Shown here: piece by piece, positions 32,906-42,841 of the stretch
Position numbering within the stretch: the first letter of the stretch is position 1
Layout of the letters: every line of letters begins with the position of its first letter
Assembly: GCA_038207585.1 (NCBI GenBank)
Contig: JBBQZP010000014.1
Location: 29,255-93,254 of the forward strand
Length of the DNA stretch: 64,000 nucleotides
Direction of reading: 5' to 3'
Origin: JBBQZP01 sp038207585
Lineage (GTDB): Bacteria > Pseudomonadota > Alphaproteobacteria > Rhodobacterales > Rhodobacteraceae
Notes under the pieces: generated by a model
The model's input: only the letters and a program-made list of their open reading frames with translations
The model's database searches: none
Told to the model about the DNA's origin: nothing
Program-made: the position numbers and the translations under genes

Positions 32906-33810
32906 CTGCCCCCCCCAGATCCGCCCCGCCCAGATCCGCCGCCCCCCTGCGCCGCGATCCGGCCCCCAGCCGTGCCGCGTACCGGATGCAGCGGTTGTGG
33001 CTGACGCCTTTGTTCCGCGCGCTGATGCGGGTTGGGGTGCCTGCCTTTGTGCTGGCGCTGTCGGTTGGGCTTTACCTTGCCGATGATGCACGCCGAAATG
33101 CCTTGGCGCAAAGCTGGACCGCAATGCGTGACACGGTCGAGCAGCGCCCGGAATTCATGGTGACGCTGATGGCAGTGGACGGGGCGTCGCCGTCGCTTGC
33201 CGATGCGATCCGGTCTGTCGCGGCGGTCAAGCTGCCGCAAAGCTCGTTCGATATTGATCTGGATGCAACACAGGCGCGGATTGCAGCACTGGATGCGGTT
33301 GCGGCGGCCGAGGTGCGGGTTAAAACCGGCGGTGTGCTGCAGGTGACGATCACCGAGCGGCAGCCTGCATTGGTCTGGCGCAAGGCCGACAGCCTTGATC
33401 TGCTGGATGCGGGCGGGCGGCGCGTGGCGCAGGTTCTCAAACGGTCCGACCGCAGCGATTTGCCGCTGATTGCAGGCGAAGGGGCGGGCCCTGCCGCCCC
33501 CGAGGCGCTGGCGATCTTTGCCGCCGCTGGCCCCCTGATGCCCCGCGTGCGCGGCCTGGTGCGGATGGGCGAGCGGCGCTGGGATCTGGTGCTGGACCGC
33601 GATCAGCGCATCCTTTTGCCCAGCGAAGAGCCCGTGCGCGCGCTGGAACGGATCATCGCCCTGGATCAGGCCGAAGAGCTTTTGAAACGCAACATCCTGA
33701 CCGTCGATCTGCGCAACCGGACCCGGCCAACCTTGCGTCTTGCCCCCAAAGCCTTGCACGAGATGCGTCGCGCGCAGGGCATCGAGACTGAAGTGGAGAG
33801 TTCCCTATGA
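32893..33810 (+). CDS. ftsQ: Cell division protein FtsQ
   Basis: The 305-residue bitopic protein has a Pro-rich cytoplasmic N-terminus, one span at about residues 47-65 and a periplasmic POTRA-like domain (LPQSSFDIDLDATQARIAAL, then VRVKTGGVLQVTITERQPALVW). ATG 32893 is chosen because AAAGGA lies six bases upstream; ATG 32902 is possible. FtsQ links early and late divisome proteins. The stop overlaps the ftsA ATG. Confidence 0.93.
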   Translation: MQPMTAPPRSAPPRSAAPLRRDPAPSRAAYRMQRLWLTPLFRALMRVGVPAFVLALSVGLYLADDARRNALAQSWTAMRDTVEQRPEFMVTLMAVDGASPSLADAIRSVAAVKLPQSSFDIDLDATQARIAALDAVAAAEVRVKTGGVLQVTITERQPALVWRKADSLDLLDAGGRRVAQVLKRSDRSDLPLIAGEGAGPAAPEALAIFAAAGPLMPRVRGLVRMGERRWDLVLDRDQRILLPSEEPVRALERIIALDQAEELLKRNILTVDLRNRTRPTLRLAPKALHEMRRAQGIETEVESSL

Positions 33811-35141
33811 CCGACCTCTACCAATCCCAGCGCGCGATGCGCAACATGCGTCGCGCGGCCATGCAGCGTGGCGTCATCGCCATTCTGGATGTGGGATCAT
33901 CGAAAATCGCCTGTCTGGTGCTGCGCTTTGACGGGGCCGCGCGGTTGCGCGAAACCGAAGGCGTGGGGCCGATGGCCGGGCAATCGTCGTTCCGGGTGAT
34001 CGGGGCGGCAACGACCCGGTCACGCGGGGTTAAATTTGGCGAAATCAGTGTGATGAACGAAACCGAACGCGCCATCCGGACTGCCGTTCAGGCGGCACAG
34101 AAGATGGCGAATGTGCGGGTCGATCATGTGATTGCCTGCTTTGGTGGCGGCGAGCCGCGCAGCTATGGTCTTGCCGGTGAATGGGAATTGCAGGATTCGG
34201 TTGTGACCGAACAGGACGTGGCGCGCGTGCTGTCGGCCTGTGACGTGCCCGATATCGGGCAGGGTCGCGAGGTTTTGCACGCCCAGCCTGTGAACTTTGC
34301 GCTGGATCACCGCAGCGGCCTTGGCGACCCTCGTGGTCAGATCGGCAACCGGCTGGCGTGCGACATGCACATGCTGTCGGTCGATGCGGCGGTGGTGCAG
34401 AACCTTTTGTTCTGCATCAAGCGTTGCGATCTGGAACTGGCAGGGATTGCGTCGTCGGCTTACGTCTCGGGTATCTCCAGCCTTGTCGAGGATGAACAGG
34501 AACTGGGATCGGCCTGTATCGACATGGGCGGCGGGTCAACGGGCCTTTCGATCTTCATGAAAAAGCACATGATCTATTCCGACAGCGTGCGGATGGGCGG
34601 CGATCATGTGACGGGCGACATCGCCAAGGGCCTGCAGGTGCCCCATGCCACAGCCGAGCGGATCAAGACCAAGCATGGCGGCGTGCATGCCACCGGAATG
34701 GACGACCGCGAGATGATCGAGATCGGCGGCGACAGTGGCGACTGGGAAAAGGACAGACGGCAGGTCAGCCGGACCGAACTGATCGGCATCATGCGCCCCC
34801 GCGTCGAAGAGGTGCTGGAAGAAGTGCGCGTGCGCCTTGATGCGGCGGGGTTCGAGCATTTGCCCAGCCAGCAGATCGTGTTGACCGGCGGTGCCAGCCA
34901 GATCCCCGGCCTTGATGGCCTTGCCGCGCGTATTCTGGGGCAACGGGTCCGGCTTGGCCGCCCGCTTCGGGTGCAGGGTCTGCCGCAGGCGGTGACCGGA
35001 CCGGCGTTTTCCAGCGCTGTCGGGCTGTGCCTGTTTGCCGCGCACCCGCAAGACGAGTGGTGGGATTTTGAAATACCTTCCGAACGATACCCCGCACGGT
35101 CACTGAAAAGGGCCTTCAAATGGTTCAAGGACAACTGGTAG
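33807..35141 (+). CDS. ftsA: Cell division protein FtsA
   Basis: The 444-residue actin-fold ATPase tethers FtsZ to the membrane. Phosphate and adenosine motifs are IAILDVGSSKIACLVL at the start, ACIDMGGGSTGLSIF in the middle, and VLTGGASQIPGL later. The C-terminus KRAFKWFKDNW is an amphipathic membrane-targeting helix. ATGA overlap with ftsQ. A hairpin GCCGCT/AGCGGC lies directly after the stop. Confidence 0.96.
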   Translation: MTDLYQSQRAMRNMRRAAMQRGVIAILDVGSSKIACLVLRFDGAARLRETEGVGPMAGQSSFRVIGAATTRSRGVKFGEISVMNETERAIRTAVQAAQKMANVRVDHVIACFGGGEPRSYGLAGEWELQDSVVTEQDVARVLSACDVPDIGQGREVLHAQPVNFALDHRSGLGDPRGQIGNRLACDMHMLSVDAAVVQNLLFCIKRCDLELAGIASSAYVSGISSLVEDEQELGSACIDMGGGSTGLSIFMKKHMIYSDSVRMGGDHVTGDIAKGLQVPHATAERIKTKHGGVHATGMDDREMIEIGGDSGDWEKDRRQVSRTELIGIMRPRVEEVLEEVRVRLDAAGFEHLPSQQIVLTGGASQIPGLDGLAARILGQRVRLGRPLRVQGLPQAVTGPAFSSAVGLCLFAAHPQDEWWDFEIPSERYPARSLKRAFKWFKDNW

Positions 35142-35364
35142 CCGCTAGATACAGCTTAAGCGGCGAAATATCGCTGAAATCTGCCTGTTTGGCCCCATAT
35201 TTTGTGGCGCAAATGCGTTTTTCGCGTGACCTGTGGTCATGTGATGGATAGAGTCATGAAAATTTTCGCAAGCGGAGTCCGGGACAGGCGACGAAGGCGG
35301 ATCTGAAAGTACACCGGCGCGATGGGACAGCGCCACGGCACATCAAAAAGCAGGCGGATAGACA
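35142..35364 (+). promoter_or_regulatory. Intergenic region upstream of ftsZ with two GANTC sites
   Basis: This 223-bp gap is the largest inside ftsQ-ftsA-ftsZ and probably carries an ftsZ promoter. Two GAGTC sequences, targets of CcrM methylation (GANTC) in alphaproteobacteria, lie at 35251-35255 and 35275-35279. CcrM methylation controls ftsZ transcription in Caulobacter. No CtrA-like TTAA-N7-TTAA site was seen. AGGCGG at about 35352 is the ftsZ ribosome-binding site. Confidence 0.4.
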
Positions 35365-36987
35365 ATGGCACTCAATCTTATCATGGACAGCAACGACCAG
35401 CAGCAGGAGCTCAAGCCCCGGATCACCGTGTTTGGTGTCGGCGGTGCAGGTGGCAACGCGGTCAACAACATGATCGACCAGCAGCTTGAAGGCGTGGAAT
35501 TCGTGGTCGCCAATACCGATGCGCAGGCTCTGCAGCAAAGCCGTGCGGGCGCGCGCATCCAGATGGGTGTGAAGGTGACCGAAGGTCTGGGTGCGGGCGC
35601 GCGTCCGACCGTGGGGGCCGCCGCCGCCGAGGAAACGATCGAGGAAATCGTCGATCATCTGGCCGGCGCGCATATGTGTTTCATCACCGCAGGCATGGGT
35701 GGCGGCACTGGTACGGGCGCGGCCCCGATCATCGCGCAAGCCGCGCGCGAGTTGGGCGTTCTGACCGTGGGCGTGGTCACGAAACCGTTCCAGTTCGAAG
35801 GCAACAAGCGCATGCGGCAAGCCGAAGAAGGCATTGAGGCGCTTCAGAAAGTCGTCGATACGCTGATCATCATCCCGAACCAGAACCTGTTCCGGCTGGC
35901 GAATGAGCGCACCACCTTTACCGAAGCCTTCGCGATGGCCGACGACGTTCTGTATCAGGGCGTCAAGGGCGTGACCGACCTGATGGTGCGCCCCGGCCTG
36001 ATCAACCTCGATTTCGCCGATGTCCGCGCCGTGATGGACGAGATGGGCAAGGCGATGATGGGCACGGGCGAGGCGTCGGGCGAAGAGCGCGCGCGTCAGG
36101 CCGCCGAAAAGGCCATCGCCAACCCGCTGCTGGATGAGATCAGCCTGAATGGTGCCAAAGGCGTGCTGATCAACATCACCGGCGGTTATGACCTGACCCT
36201 GTTCGAACTGGACGAAGCCGCAAGCGTGATCCGCGAAAAGGTTGATCCCGATGCGAATATCATCGTCGGCTCCACCCTTGATACCTCGATGGAAGGCACG
36301 ATCCGCGTTTCGGTCGTGGCCACGGGTATTGATGTGACCAAGGCCCGCGACGAAGCCCATCCGGTGGCGCGCCGCCCGATGTCGGCCCCGTTGCAGCATG
36401 TGTCAGCCGCCGCTGCCGAACCGCGCCGTGAGGTAGCCCCTGCTGTGACCGTTTCGGTTATTCCGGCGCAGGCCCCGGCGGCCGCGCAAGCCGATGCGCC
36501 GGGTTTGTTCGATGCCCCTGCGGCTGCGATGGACGACGATCATGCCGACGCGATGTCGGACGATCTGCCGCCCCCCGCCTACCGCCCGCAAGCGCCGGCG
36601 GCACAGCCGCGCGCAGCAATGCCCGCCGAAGATGACATGGCAGGCTTTGTCGCACCGCGTCCGCGCGCCAGCGGCACACCGTCGCCCGAAGCACTTGCCC
36701 GTCTGAAAGCCGCCGTCAGCCAGAACCCCGGCGCGCGTGCGCAAGCGGCCGCCCAACCGCGTGCCGCAGCCCCGGCGCAGGCCCCGCGTCCTGCGGCAGA
36801 CAAGCCGCGGTTTGGCATCGGTTCCTTGATCAACCGGATGGCGGGCACACCCGATGCGCCCGCCGAACGCACCCAGCCGCAACAGCGTCAGCAGCCGCAG
36901 GTTACCGCCTATGACGACGAAGCGGAACTGAGCGCCGATCAGGAACGGATCGAAATCCCGGCATTCCTGCGCCGTCAGGCGAACTGA
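35365..36987 (+). CDS. ftsZ: Cell division GTPase FtsZ
   Basis: The 540-residue tubulin homologue forms the Z-ring. The GTP-binding signature is GGGTGTGAAP at residues 112-121; the T7 loop is NLDFADVRAVM. The GTPase core ends near residue 330, followed by an Ala/Pro-rich linker of about 190 residues, long as in other alphaproteobacteria. The conserved C-terminal peptide that binds FtsA is EIPAFLRRQAN. The ATG follows AGGCGGATAGACA. Confidence 0.98.
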   Translation: MALNLIMDSNDQQQELKPRITVFGVGGAGGNAVNNMIDQQLEGVEFVVANTDAQALQQSRAGARIQMGVKVTEGLGAGARPTVGAAAAEETIEEIVDHLAGAHMCFITAGMGGGTGTGAAPIIAQAARELGVLTVGVVTKPFQFEGNKRMRQAEEGIEALQKVVDTLIIIPNQNLFRLANERTTFTEAFAMADDVLYQGVKGVTDLMVRPGLINLDFADVRAVMDEMGKAMMGTGEASGEERARQAAEKAIANPLLDEISLNGAKGVLINITGGYDLTLFELDEAASVIREKVDPDANIIVGSTLDTSMEGTIRVSVVATGIDVTKARDEAHPVARRPMSAPLQHVSAAAAEPRREVAPAVTVSVIPAQAPAAAQADAPGLFDAPAAAMDDDHADAMSDDLPPPAYRPQAPAAQPRAAMPAEDDMAGFVAPRPRASGTPSPEALARLKAAVSQNPGARAQAAAQPRAAAPAQAPRPAADKPRFGIGSLINRMAGTPDAPAERTQPQQRQQPQVTAYDDEAELSADQERIEIPAFLRRQAN

Positions 36988-37012
36988 TCCAAGCCCGAAA
37001 ATGATGTGAGAC

Positions 37013-37035
37013 AGCCCGGCAGTGCCGGGCTTTTT
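37013..37035 (+). terminator. Intrinsic terminator after ftsZ
   Basis: Perfect arms AGCCCGGC and GCCGGGCT with an AGT loop, followed by a T-run. It ends the dcw transcript; lpxC probably has its own promoter in the 174 bp that follow, which show no gene. Confidence 0.9.
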
Positions 37036-37209
37036 CATTTTATAAACAACGGCTTGGCGCATGTTCAGCGGACTTGTGCGCGATTGCTTCAGGACTGTTA
37101 CATCCGGTCACAAAGAGTGAGTTGAGCTTCGTGCCCCCGCGACTTACTTACAATCCGCAAGAGTGGGCATGACCCGCCTGGCAAGATCCAACGCCGAAAG
37201 AGGCCTCGC

Positions 37210-38130
37210 GTGCAAAGCACATTGAAATCATCTGCCACGTTTACCGGCACCGGGCTTCACTCGGGTGCGGCGGTGCGCATGGTTGTGACGCCTGCCTCGG
37301 CCCATTATGGCATATGGTTCCGCCGCACCGATATTGCCGGGCGTGACGCGTTCATCCCGTCGCGCTGGGATGCAGTTGTGCCTTCAAAACTCTGCACGCT
37401 GGTGGCCAATGCCGCCGGACATTCCGTTTCAACCATCGAGCATCTGATGGCGGCGCTGGCGGGCTGCGCCATTCACAACGCCCTGATCGAGATTGACGGG
37501 CCGGAAGTGCCGATCCTCGATGGGTCCGCAGCACCCTTCGTTGATGCGTTCCTGCAAAAGGGCATCCGCAGCCAGTCGGTTCCGGTGCGCGCGATTCGTA
37601 TTCTGGAAACGGTTGAAGTGCGTGATGGCGATGCGGTGGCGCGGCTTGACCCGTCGGATATGCTGGAAATCGACTTTCACATCGACTTTACCGATGCGGC
37701 CATCGGCAAACAGGATAAGCGGCTGAACATGTCAAACGGCGCGTTTGTGCGCGAACTCTGTGACAGCCGCACGTTCTGCCGCCAGTCCGATGTGGATATC
37801 ATGCGTGCCAACGGTCTGGCATTGGGTGGAAATCTAGACAACGCAGTGGTTTTTGAAGGCGACCGGGTGCTAAGCCCCGGTGGCCTGCGCCACGCCGATG
37901 AACCGGTGCGCCACAAGATGCTGGATGCACTGGGCGATCTTTCTTTGGCCGGGGCGCCAATCCTTGGCCGTTATACCGGCATCCGTGCGGGGCATGCGAT
38001 GACCAACCGGTTGTTGCGCACGCTTTTCGCCCGCCCGCAGGCCTTTTCCTATGTGGAATGCGGCGTGCAGACCGGCTGCAAGCTGCCCGGTGTTGGCGTT
38101 GAACGGTCTGACGTTCCGGCGCATTCCTGA
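37210..38130 (+). CDS. lpxC: UDP-3-O-acyl-GlcNAc deacetylase (lipid A synthesis)
   Basis: The 306-residue zinc enzyme does the committed step of lipid A synthesis. Zinc and catalytic residues sit in VSTIEHLMAALAG, HKMLDALGDLSL and GIRAGHAMTNRLLR. The family opening STLKSSATFTGTGLHSG is intact. The GTG start at 37210 is preceded by GAAAGAGG. Location next to ftsZ is usual in proteobacteria. Confidence 0.96.
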   Translation: MQSTLKSSATFTGTGLHSGAAVRMVVTPASAHYGIWFRRTDIAGRDAFIPSRWDAVVPSKLCTLVANAAGHSVSTIEHLMAALAGCAIHNALIEIDGPEVPILDGSAAPFVDAFLQKGIRSQSVPVRAIRILETVEVRDGDAVARLDPSDMLEIDFHIDFTDAAIGKQDKRLNMSNGAFVRELCDSRTFCRQSDVDIMRANGLALGGNLDNAVVFEGDRVLSPGGLRHADEPVRHKMLDALGDLSLAGAPILGRYTGIRAGHAMTNRLLRTLFARPQAFSYVECGVQTGCKLPGVGVERSDVPAHS

Positions 38131-38268
38131 CCCTGCCGCCTATCTGTTCTTTTGGGATGAAAGGCGTTTTGCGCCCCGGTTTTTTCTGTGATAGGACATG
38201 GTCAAAGACTTCGTTCCGCGCACTATGGGCAGGGCGGATCAGACATCGGACAGGCGGGTAGACACAAG

Positions 38269-39111
38269 ATGATGGGCGGAAACTCTGGCGCACGCCTTCT
38301 TGCAGTGGCAGTGATGGCGCTGGCCTTGTCGGGTTGTGGCGGTGGGCGCAACAAGGAACCATCGCTGGAAACCCAGTCAGCCGAGCAGATCTACAAGCGT
38401 GGCGAGTTGGAGCTTGAAACATCCAAGCGACCCGAAGACGCCGTGAAATACTTCTCCGAGGTGGAGCGTCTGTATCCCTATTCGGCGCTCGCCAGGCGCG
38501 CGCTGATCATGCAGGCGTTCGGATATCACCGGGCCAAAAAGTATGAAGAGGCTCGGGCGGCGGCGCAAAGGTTCCTTGACAACTATCCCGGCGATGAAGA
38601 CGCGCCTTATGCCAAGTATCTGCTCGCACTATCTTATTATGATCAAGTCGATGAAGTGGGCCGCGATCAGGGCGTTACGTTCCAGGCCCTGCAAGCCCTG
38701 CGCGCCGTGATCGAGGAATATCCCGACAGCGAATATACGCAGTCGTCGATCCTGAAATTCGACCTCGCCTTCGACCATCTGGCCGGCAAGGAAATGGAGA
38801 TCGGGCGCTACTACCTCAAACGCGGCAACTACACCGCCGCAATCAACCGCTTCAAGGTGGTGGTGCAAGATTATCAGGCCACGACCCACACAGCAGAGGC
38901 GCTGCACCGTCTGGTCGAGGCATATCTGGCCCTTGGTTTGACGGATGAGGCGCAGACGGCGGGCGCGATTCTGGGCTATAACTACCAGTCCAACCCGTTC
39001 TATCAGGACAGCTACAAGCTGCTGACCGGCAAAGGGCTGACGCTGGAGCCCAAGGGCGACAACTGGTTGACGGCGGTGTATCGTCAGGTCATTCGCGGCG
39101 AATGGCTCTGA
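38269..39111 (+). CDS. bamD: Outer membrane assembly lipoprotein BamD
   Basis: The 280-residue lipoprotein of the BAM complex inserts beta-barrel proteins. A signal sequence ends in the lipobox ALSGC. The mature part is a chain of TPR helices (SAEQIYKRGELELETSKRPEDAVKYF, then HRAKKYEEARAAAQRFLDNYP). ATG 38269 gives a proper lipoprotein signal. recN follows within 16 bp. Confidence 0.95.
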   Translation: MMGGNSGARLLAVAVMALALSGCGGGRNKEPSLETQSAEQIYKRGELELETSKRPEDAVKYFSEVERLYPYSALARRALIMQAFGYHRAKKYEEARAAAQRFLDNYPGDEDAPYAKYLLALSYYDQVDEVGRDQGVTFQALQALRAVIEEYPDSEYTQSSILKFDLAFDHLAGKEMEIGRYYLKRGNYTAAINRFKVVVQDYQATTHTAEALHRLVEAYLALGLTDEAQTAGAILGYNYQSNPFYQDSYKLLTGKGLTLEPKGDNWLTAVYRQVIRGEWL

Positions 39112-39126
39112 TCCGGGGGCAGTTTG

Positions 39127-40767
39127 ATGCTCCGCGGGCTTGAGATACGCGACATGCTGATCATCGACAGGCTGGTGCTGGAATTTCAGCCCGGCCTGAA
39201 CGTGCTGACCGGAGAGACCGGGGCGGGCAAGTCTATCCTTTTGGATTCGTTGGGGTTTGTGCTGGGCTGGCGGGGTCGGGCCGAACTGGTGCGGCAGGGG
39301 GCCGAGCAGGGCGAGGTGGTCGCGGTGTTCGATCTGCCTGCCGGTCATGCCGCCGAAGCGGTGCTTGCCGAAGCCGGGATCGAGGCCGAAGGCGAGGTGA
39401 TCCTGCGCCGCGTCAACCACGCCGATGGCCGCAAGACCGCGTGGATCAATGATCGGCGCGTCTCGGGCGAGGTGCTGCGGGCGCTGTCGGAAACGCTGGT
39501 CGAACTGCATGGCCAGCACGATGATCGCGGCCTTTTGAACCCGCGCGGGCACCGGCAGATGCTGGATACCTTTGCTGGGGTTGATCTGGCATCGGTGCGC
39601 GCGGCGTGGTCGGGGCTTGCTGCGGCCCGCAAGGTGCTTGTCGCGGCCGAAACGGCCTTGGCCGCCGTGCAGGCCGAAGAGGAATTCCTGCGCCATGCGG
39701 TCAAGGAGTTGAACAAGCTGGACCCGCAGCCCGGCGAAGAGGCCGATCTGGATGCCCGCCGCCGCAGTATGCAGGCCGCATCGCGCATCCGCGCTGATAT
39801 CGTGCGGGCGCATGGCGCCTTGTCGGATCAGGGGGCCGAGGGGCAGATGATCGACGCCCTGCGCTGGCTGGAAGATACCGCCGACGGTGCCGAGGGCCAG
39901 CTTGAAGGCGCGATTGCCGCATTGGGCCGCGCGATGGCCGAGTTGGGCGAGGCGCAGGACGGTGTGGCGCGTTGCCTTGACCGGCTGGATTTCAACCCGT
40001 TGGACCTTGAGGCTTTTGAGGAGCGGCTGTTTGCCATTCGCGCATTGGCGCGCAAATACAATGTCTTGGCTGATGATCTTGGGGGCCATGCCGAAGGCTT
40101 GCGAGTGCGGCTTGCGGCCTTGGATGGCGGGGCGGCCCAGATCGCGGGCCTGCGCGCAGCGGTGTCGCAGGCCGAGGCGGGCTATGACGCGGCGGCGCGG
40201 GCTCTGACAGAGCAGCGCACGCAGGCGGCATCGCGGCTTGATGCGGCAATGGCGGCGGAGCTTGCCCCGCTCAAGATGGAGCGTGCGGTTTTTGCGACCG
40301 AAATCACGGCGGCTGATCCGGGGCCTGAGGGGCGCGATACCGTGGCATTCACTGTCGCCACCAACCCCGGCGCGCCGTCGGGGCCGCTGAACCGCATTGC
40401 GTCGGGTGGCGAATTGTCACGGTTCTTGTTGGCGCTGAAGGTGTGTCTGACCGGCGATGCGGCAGGGATTACGCTGATTTTCGATGAAATTGACCGGGGC
40501 GTGGGCGGGGCGACGGCGGATGCCGTGGGGCGCAGGCTCAAAGCCCTGTCAACGGGCGCGCAGGTGCTGGTTGTGACGCATTCACCGCAGGTGGCAGCCC
40601 TTGGCGCGCATCATTGGCGCGTGGAAAAGCGGGTGCGCGATGAGATGACGACATCAACCGTCACGCCCCTGAATGCGCCCGCGCGGATCGAGGAAATCGC
40701 GCGGATGCTGGCGGGCGATACCGTGACAGAGGCCGCGCGGCAGGCGGCCAGGGCGCTTTTGGCGTAA
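39127..40767 (+). CDS. recN: DNA repair protein RecN
   Basis: The 546-residue SMC-like ATPase acts in double-strand-break repair. Walker A GETGAGKSILLDSL is near residue 29. The coiled-coil arms run through the middle, and the C-terminal half has the signature SGGELSRFLLALK, Walker B LIFDEIDRGVGG and VTHSPQVA. ATG 39127 is preferred over TTG 39124. The bamD-recN order is common in alphaproteobacteria. Confidence 0.95.
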   Translation: MLRGLEIRDMLIIDRLVLEFQPGLNVLTGETGAGKSILLDSLGFVLGWRGRAELVRQGAEQGEVVAVFDLPAGHAAEAVLAEAGIEAEGEVILRRVNHADGRKTAWINDRRVSGEVLRALSETLVELHGQHDDRGLLNPRGHRQMLDTFAGVDLASVRAAWSGLAAARKVLVAAETALAAVQAEEEFLRHAVKELNKLDPQPGEEADLDARRRSMQAASRIRADIVRAHGALSDQGAEGQMIDALRWLEDTADGAEGQLEGAIAALGRAMAELGEAQDGVARCLDRLDFNPLDLEAFEERLFAIRALARKYNVLADDLGGHAEGLRVRLAALDGGAAQIAGLRAAVSQAEAGYDAAARALTEQRTQAASRLDAAMAAELAPLKMERAVFATEITAADPGPEGRDTVAFTVATNPGAPSGPLNRIASGGELSRFLLALKVCLTGDAAGITLIFDEIDRGVGGATADAVGRRLKALSTGAQVLVVTHSPQVAALGAHHWRVEKRVRDEMTTSTVTPLNAPARIEEIARMLAGDTVTEAARQAARALLA

Positions 40768-40857
40768 GCCGCATGTGCTGGGCGCATGGCAGGCATGCCC
40801 CCATGGTGGTTCTTCTTTGCGCTGCGTTCGCCTACCTTGATCGCGGGAGGTAAACTT

Positions 40858-41043
40858 ATGGAGTTTGCCATGAAAAAACTGTTGAAAACGCTGACGGATA
40901 TCTTTCGCCTGCCGACAATCGCCGATCAGGAATATGCTTACCTTTCAGAGGCGAGCAATCTTTATGATCTTGAATTGCGCGAGCGCGAGGTTGATCGCGG
41001 TCGGTTCCGGGCCTATCGCCCATCCCATCTGAACACGATTTAA
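40858..41043 (+). CDS. Small DUF3563-like protein
   Basis: The 61-residue protein starts at ATG 40858 with GGGAGG seven bases upstream. It reads as a short helical protein with EYAYLSEASNLYDLELREREVDRGRF, the DUF3563-type core. Function unknown. Its TAA overlaps the stop codon of the convergent DUF1638 gene through the shared bases TTAA (41040-41043). Confidence 0.75.
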   Translation: MEFAMKKLLKTLTDIFRLPTIADQEYAYLSEASNLYDLELREREVDRGRFRAYRPSHLNTI

Positions 41044-41690
41044 TCCGCCGCAACCCGCGCAAGGGTGGTCGCAAGATCGCCGTAGCCGGTAAAGCGCCGC
41101 TCGTACGCCAGACCAAGACGGGCGGCGCAGTCCTGCGCTTTCGCGTCCAGCGCCGGATCATTGATCTGAGCCTGATAGACCAGCTTGGTGTAGTTGCCGA
41201 AATACATGTCGCGCAATTCGGGGTGACGGTCCAGACCCATGGGCCGCCAGACAAAGGCATCAAACTGGCGGACCAGAAAATCGGTCAGATAAAAGGCGGT
41301 AAATTCGGAATCCGCCAGTTCCGCGAACTGCGCATTGCCTTCGAAAAACGAATAACAATGTGGGCCTTCAACCATCTCAACGCCCAGATCTTTGCACTTT
41401 TGCTGCAAAAGGCCGCCCGTGCCGCAATCGGCGTAAAGGATGAAGATCGTCTCGTAAGTTGATTTATGCTCGACCACTGCTTTTTCGACGGCGGCGGGGA
41501 TCCGGTCGGGCCAAAGGTGCAGGTTCGCGGGCAGGCATTGCAGATCCATATGGGTCCAGCCGTTCGCGCGGGTCAGCGCCAGCACCTCATGCGCCAAGGC
41601 ACCGCAGGCGATCAGCAGGATACGCCCCTGAGCAGCAGGCGGGGCCATTCCGGCCTCGGTCAGCATGGTGTCATCGGGGATCAATGCCAT
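41040..41690 (-). CDS. DUF1638 protein
   Basis: With the start at ATG 41690 the product has 216 residues. The core reads RILLIACGALAHEVLAL, LYADCGTGGLLQQKC and EGPHCYSFFEGN, with several conserved Cys and His, a pattern suggesting metal or cofactor binding. DUF1638 genes are repeatedly found with corrinoid methyltransferase genes; here the corrinoid protein gene lies just upstream. A role in cobalamin-dependent methyl transfer is inferred from context. Confidence 0.8.
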   Translation of the reverse strand: MALIPDDTMLTEAGMAPPAAQGRILLIACGALAHEVLALTRANGWTHMDLQCLPANLHLWPDRIPAAVEKAVVEHKSTYETIFILYADCGTGGLLQQKCKDLGVEMVEGPHCYSFFEGNAQFAELADSEFTAFYLTDFLVRQFDAFVWRPMGLDRHPELRDMYFGNYTKLVYQAQINDPALDAKAQDCAARLGLAYERRFTGYGDLATTLARVAAD

Positions 41691-41836
41691 TTCCGGAACC
41701 CCAAAATCAGGCTGCCGCACAAGGCGGCAAAGCCGATCGCGACAAGCGGCACACCGGCGATCGTGGCCAGCGCAATGGTTCCGCCAGCAGCAACGATGAC
41801 GCTCAGGATCAGCAGGGCGAAGGTTTTCGGCGGCAT
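41681..41836 (-). CDS. Small two-span membrane protein
   Basis: Starting at ATG 41836 (GAAAGG upstream), the product has 51 residues, mostly two hydrophobic helices (TFALLILSVIVAAGGTIA and GVPLVAIGFAALCGSLIL). It overlaps the start of the DUF1638 gene by ten bases, so they are probably co-translated. Function unknown. Confidence 0.6.
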   Translation of the reverse strand: MPPKTFALLILSVIVAAGGTIALATIAGVPLVAIGFAALCGSLILGFRKWH

Positions 41837-41987
41837 GCAGGGCCTTTCGGGTAAAGCCGGTTCAGGTTTACCTGACATGGCCGTTCATTCCCGGTTTTCC
41901 AAGAGCCTAGCGCACCGAAGGCCCCGGATCAGGTCCGGGGCTGCGTTGCTTTGCGATAATGCCAACTGGCCAAGCCGTGTAGACGGT

Positions 41988-42686
<699 letters not shown>

Positions 42687-42841
42687 GAGGCGCTCCTGCA
42701 CTAAAGGTTCCTTCTGCAATGATCGCAAAGCGGCATCGGCACTTTTCGGATTGCGACATCGGCGGGGCGAAAGCCGACAGAGCCATGTCGGGACTGACGA
42801 ATTGTGTGGAGCGCGTTCCCTTTGTGTTCTATATTTGTGCC

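Noticed and set aside
37036..37209. Promoter-like hexamers upstream of lpxC
   Set aside because: No pair had both a good -35 and -10 at 16-18 bp spacing; listing one would be guesswork.
38131..38268. A GGCG/CGCC hairpin followed by TTTTTT after lpxC as a terminator
   Set aside because: The stem is only four base pairs and is separated from the T-run, so it is too weak to list as a terminator.
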